Both the position numbers and the translations under genes were made by a program. A DNA stretch of 6,464 bases from Anaerolineae bacterium. Lineage in GTDB: Bacteria; Chloroflexota; Anaerolineae; Aggregatilineales; Phototrophicaceae. Positions within the stretch are counted from its first letter, which is position 1; the number at the start of each line of letters is the position of its first letter. The stretch lies in the NCBI GenBank assembly GCA_025454675.1, contig JALONZ010000116.1, positions 1 to 6,464 on the forward strand, given 5' to 3'. The notes under the pieces are model-generated. The model saw nothing but the letters and a program-made list of their open reading frames with translations. It had not been told where the DNA came from and made no database searches. This document shows positions 5,839 to 6,464 of the stretch, in pieces.

Positions 5839-6464
5839 ATGTCCACACTCAACTTAAAGCAATATCTGGCAAAAATAGATACTCTTTTAGAGGATGAATA
5901 TTATGACGAGGCGATTTTTCATAGTCGCCATGTTTTGAGTTTGTTGCCCAAAAATTTGGCAACCTATCGCCGTTTGGGACGGGCAGAAGTGGGCGCAAAT
6001 CGGTGGCAAGAAGCCAATACCACCCTGCGCCGTATCTTGAGCTTTGCCCCTGATGATAAAATCGCGCATTTGGGCATGAGCAAGGTGTATCAACGCGCCA
6101 AAAAAGGTGATGAAGCCTTATGGCATTTGGAACGTGCCTATGAACAAGAACCCAACAACCAAGCCATCATTGATGAGCTACGCGATTTATACCAAGCCTA
6201 TAAAAATATCTCCAATGTGCGCCTGCAATTAACGGCGGGTGCGGTTGGACGGCAATATGCCAAAAATCAATTGTATCCCCAAGCCGTACAAGTGCTAAAA
6301 AATGCCCTCAAACAAACCCCACAACGGGTAGATTTGCGTTTGATGTTGGCACGGGTGTATCGGGAAGCGGGTGATGTGGTTGCCGCCGCCGAGACTGCGC
6401 TGGATGTGTTGGATGTGTTGCCCGATTGTTTGGATGCCAATTACATCATGACAGAGGTGTGGTT
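5839..6464 (+). CDS. Tetratricopeptide-repeat (TPR) protein, 3' end beyond window
   Basis: The frame is open from ATG at 5839 to the window edge and gives 208 complete residues, beginning MSTLNLKQYLAKID. Degenerate TPR units, each a pair of helices, are visible at about residues 7-37, 41-71, 75-105, 133-163 and 165-196. They show characteristic small residues and the closing proline-polar turn (LLPKN, FAPDD, QEPNN, QTPQR, VLPDC). TPR arrays are protein-interaction scaffolds. No enzymatic domain, signal peptide or membrane segment appears in the part seen, so this portion is probably cytoplasmic; the missing C-terminus may hold another domain. The ribosome site is weak: AGG at 5823-5825 lies 13 bases upstream. 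A 9-base direct repeat (6402-6410 and 6411-6419) encodes LDVLDV without breaking the frame. The gene is divergent from the exported-protein gene. The partner and role are unknown. Confidence 0.9.
   Translation, partial: MSTLNLKQYLAKIDTLLEDEYYDEAIFHSRHVLSLLPKNLATYRRLGRAEVGANRWQEANTTLRRILSFAPDDKIAHLGMSKVYQRAKKGDEALWHLERAYEQEPNNQAIIDELRDLYQAYKNISNVRLQLTAGAVGRQYAKNQLYPQAVQVLKNALKQTPQRVDLRLMLARVYREAGDVVAAAETALDVLDVLPDCLDANYIMTEVW

Noticed and set aside
6402..6419. Two tandem copies of GGATGTGTT as a variable repeat
   Set aside because: Only two in-frame copies within a leucine/valine-rich helix; too few to suggest a phase-variable tract.

Overview
The window is 6.46 kb of ordinary-looking bacterial chromosome. 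It holds six protein genes: five complete, and one that runs off the right edge. Genes are A/T-tolerant but not AT-rich, and the gaps between them are short and clearly AT-rich. I would place it in the Chloroflexota, probably an Anaerolineae-type lineage. The reasons are the style of the LonA protein, the small SH3-like companion protein and the C-run/G-run inverted repeats. No rRNA or other phylogenetic marker is present, so this is inference.

Layout. (1) Bases 1-203 hold no gene I can support, then a promoter and an AU-rich hairpin that carries the Shine-Dalgarno sequence of a cold-shock protein gene (204-422, +). A strong intrinsic terminator closes that gene (439-474). (2) An extended -10 promoter drives a lone metallo-beta-lactamase-fold hydrolase (607-1365, +) that keeps the RNase Z set of metal ligands. 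It converges, with one base between stop codons, on a small minus-strand gene (1367-1576). (3) An AT-rich gap of about 220 bp carries a perfect inverted repeat and leads into a full-length ATP-dependent Lon protease (1799-4297, +). (4) The convergent gap 4298-4490 is packed with inverted repeats: a perfect 22-bp palindrome and a 107-bp element with 10-bp terminal inverted repeats. (5) A minus-strand gene (4491-5681) encodes a probable exported, cysteine-rich protein with Asp-box motifs, likely a beta-propeller. (6) Across a divergent promoter region, a TPR-repeat protein starts at 5839 and is cut by the window end.

Functionally this is a run of single-gene transcription units rather than an operon. 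The cold-shock protein and Lon are both stress and quality-control functions, but they have separate promoters and nothing shows co-regulation. No phage, CRISPR, toxin-antitoxin, tRNA or defence system is visible. The points most worth checking are the SD-in-loop hairpin of the cold-shock gene, the exported Asp-box protein of unknown activity, the nested repeat element beside it, and the overlooked small gene.
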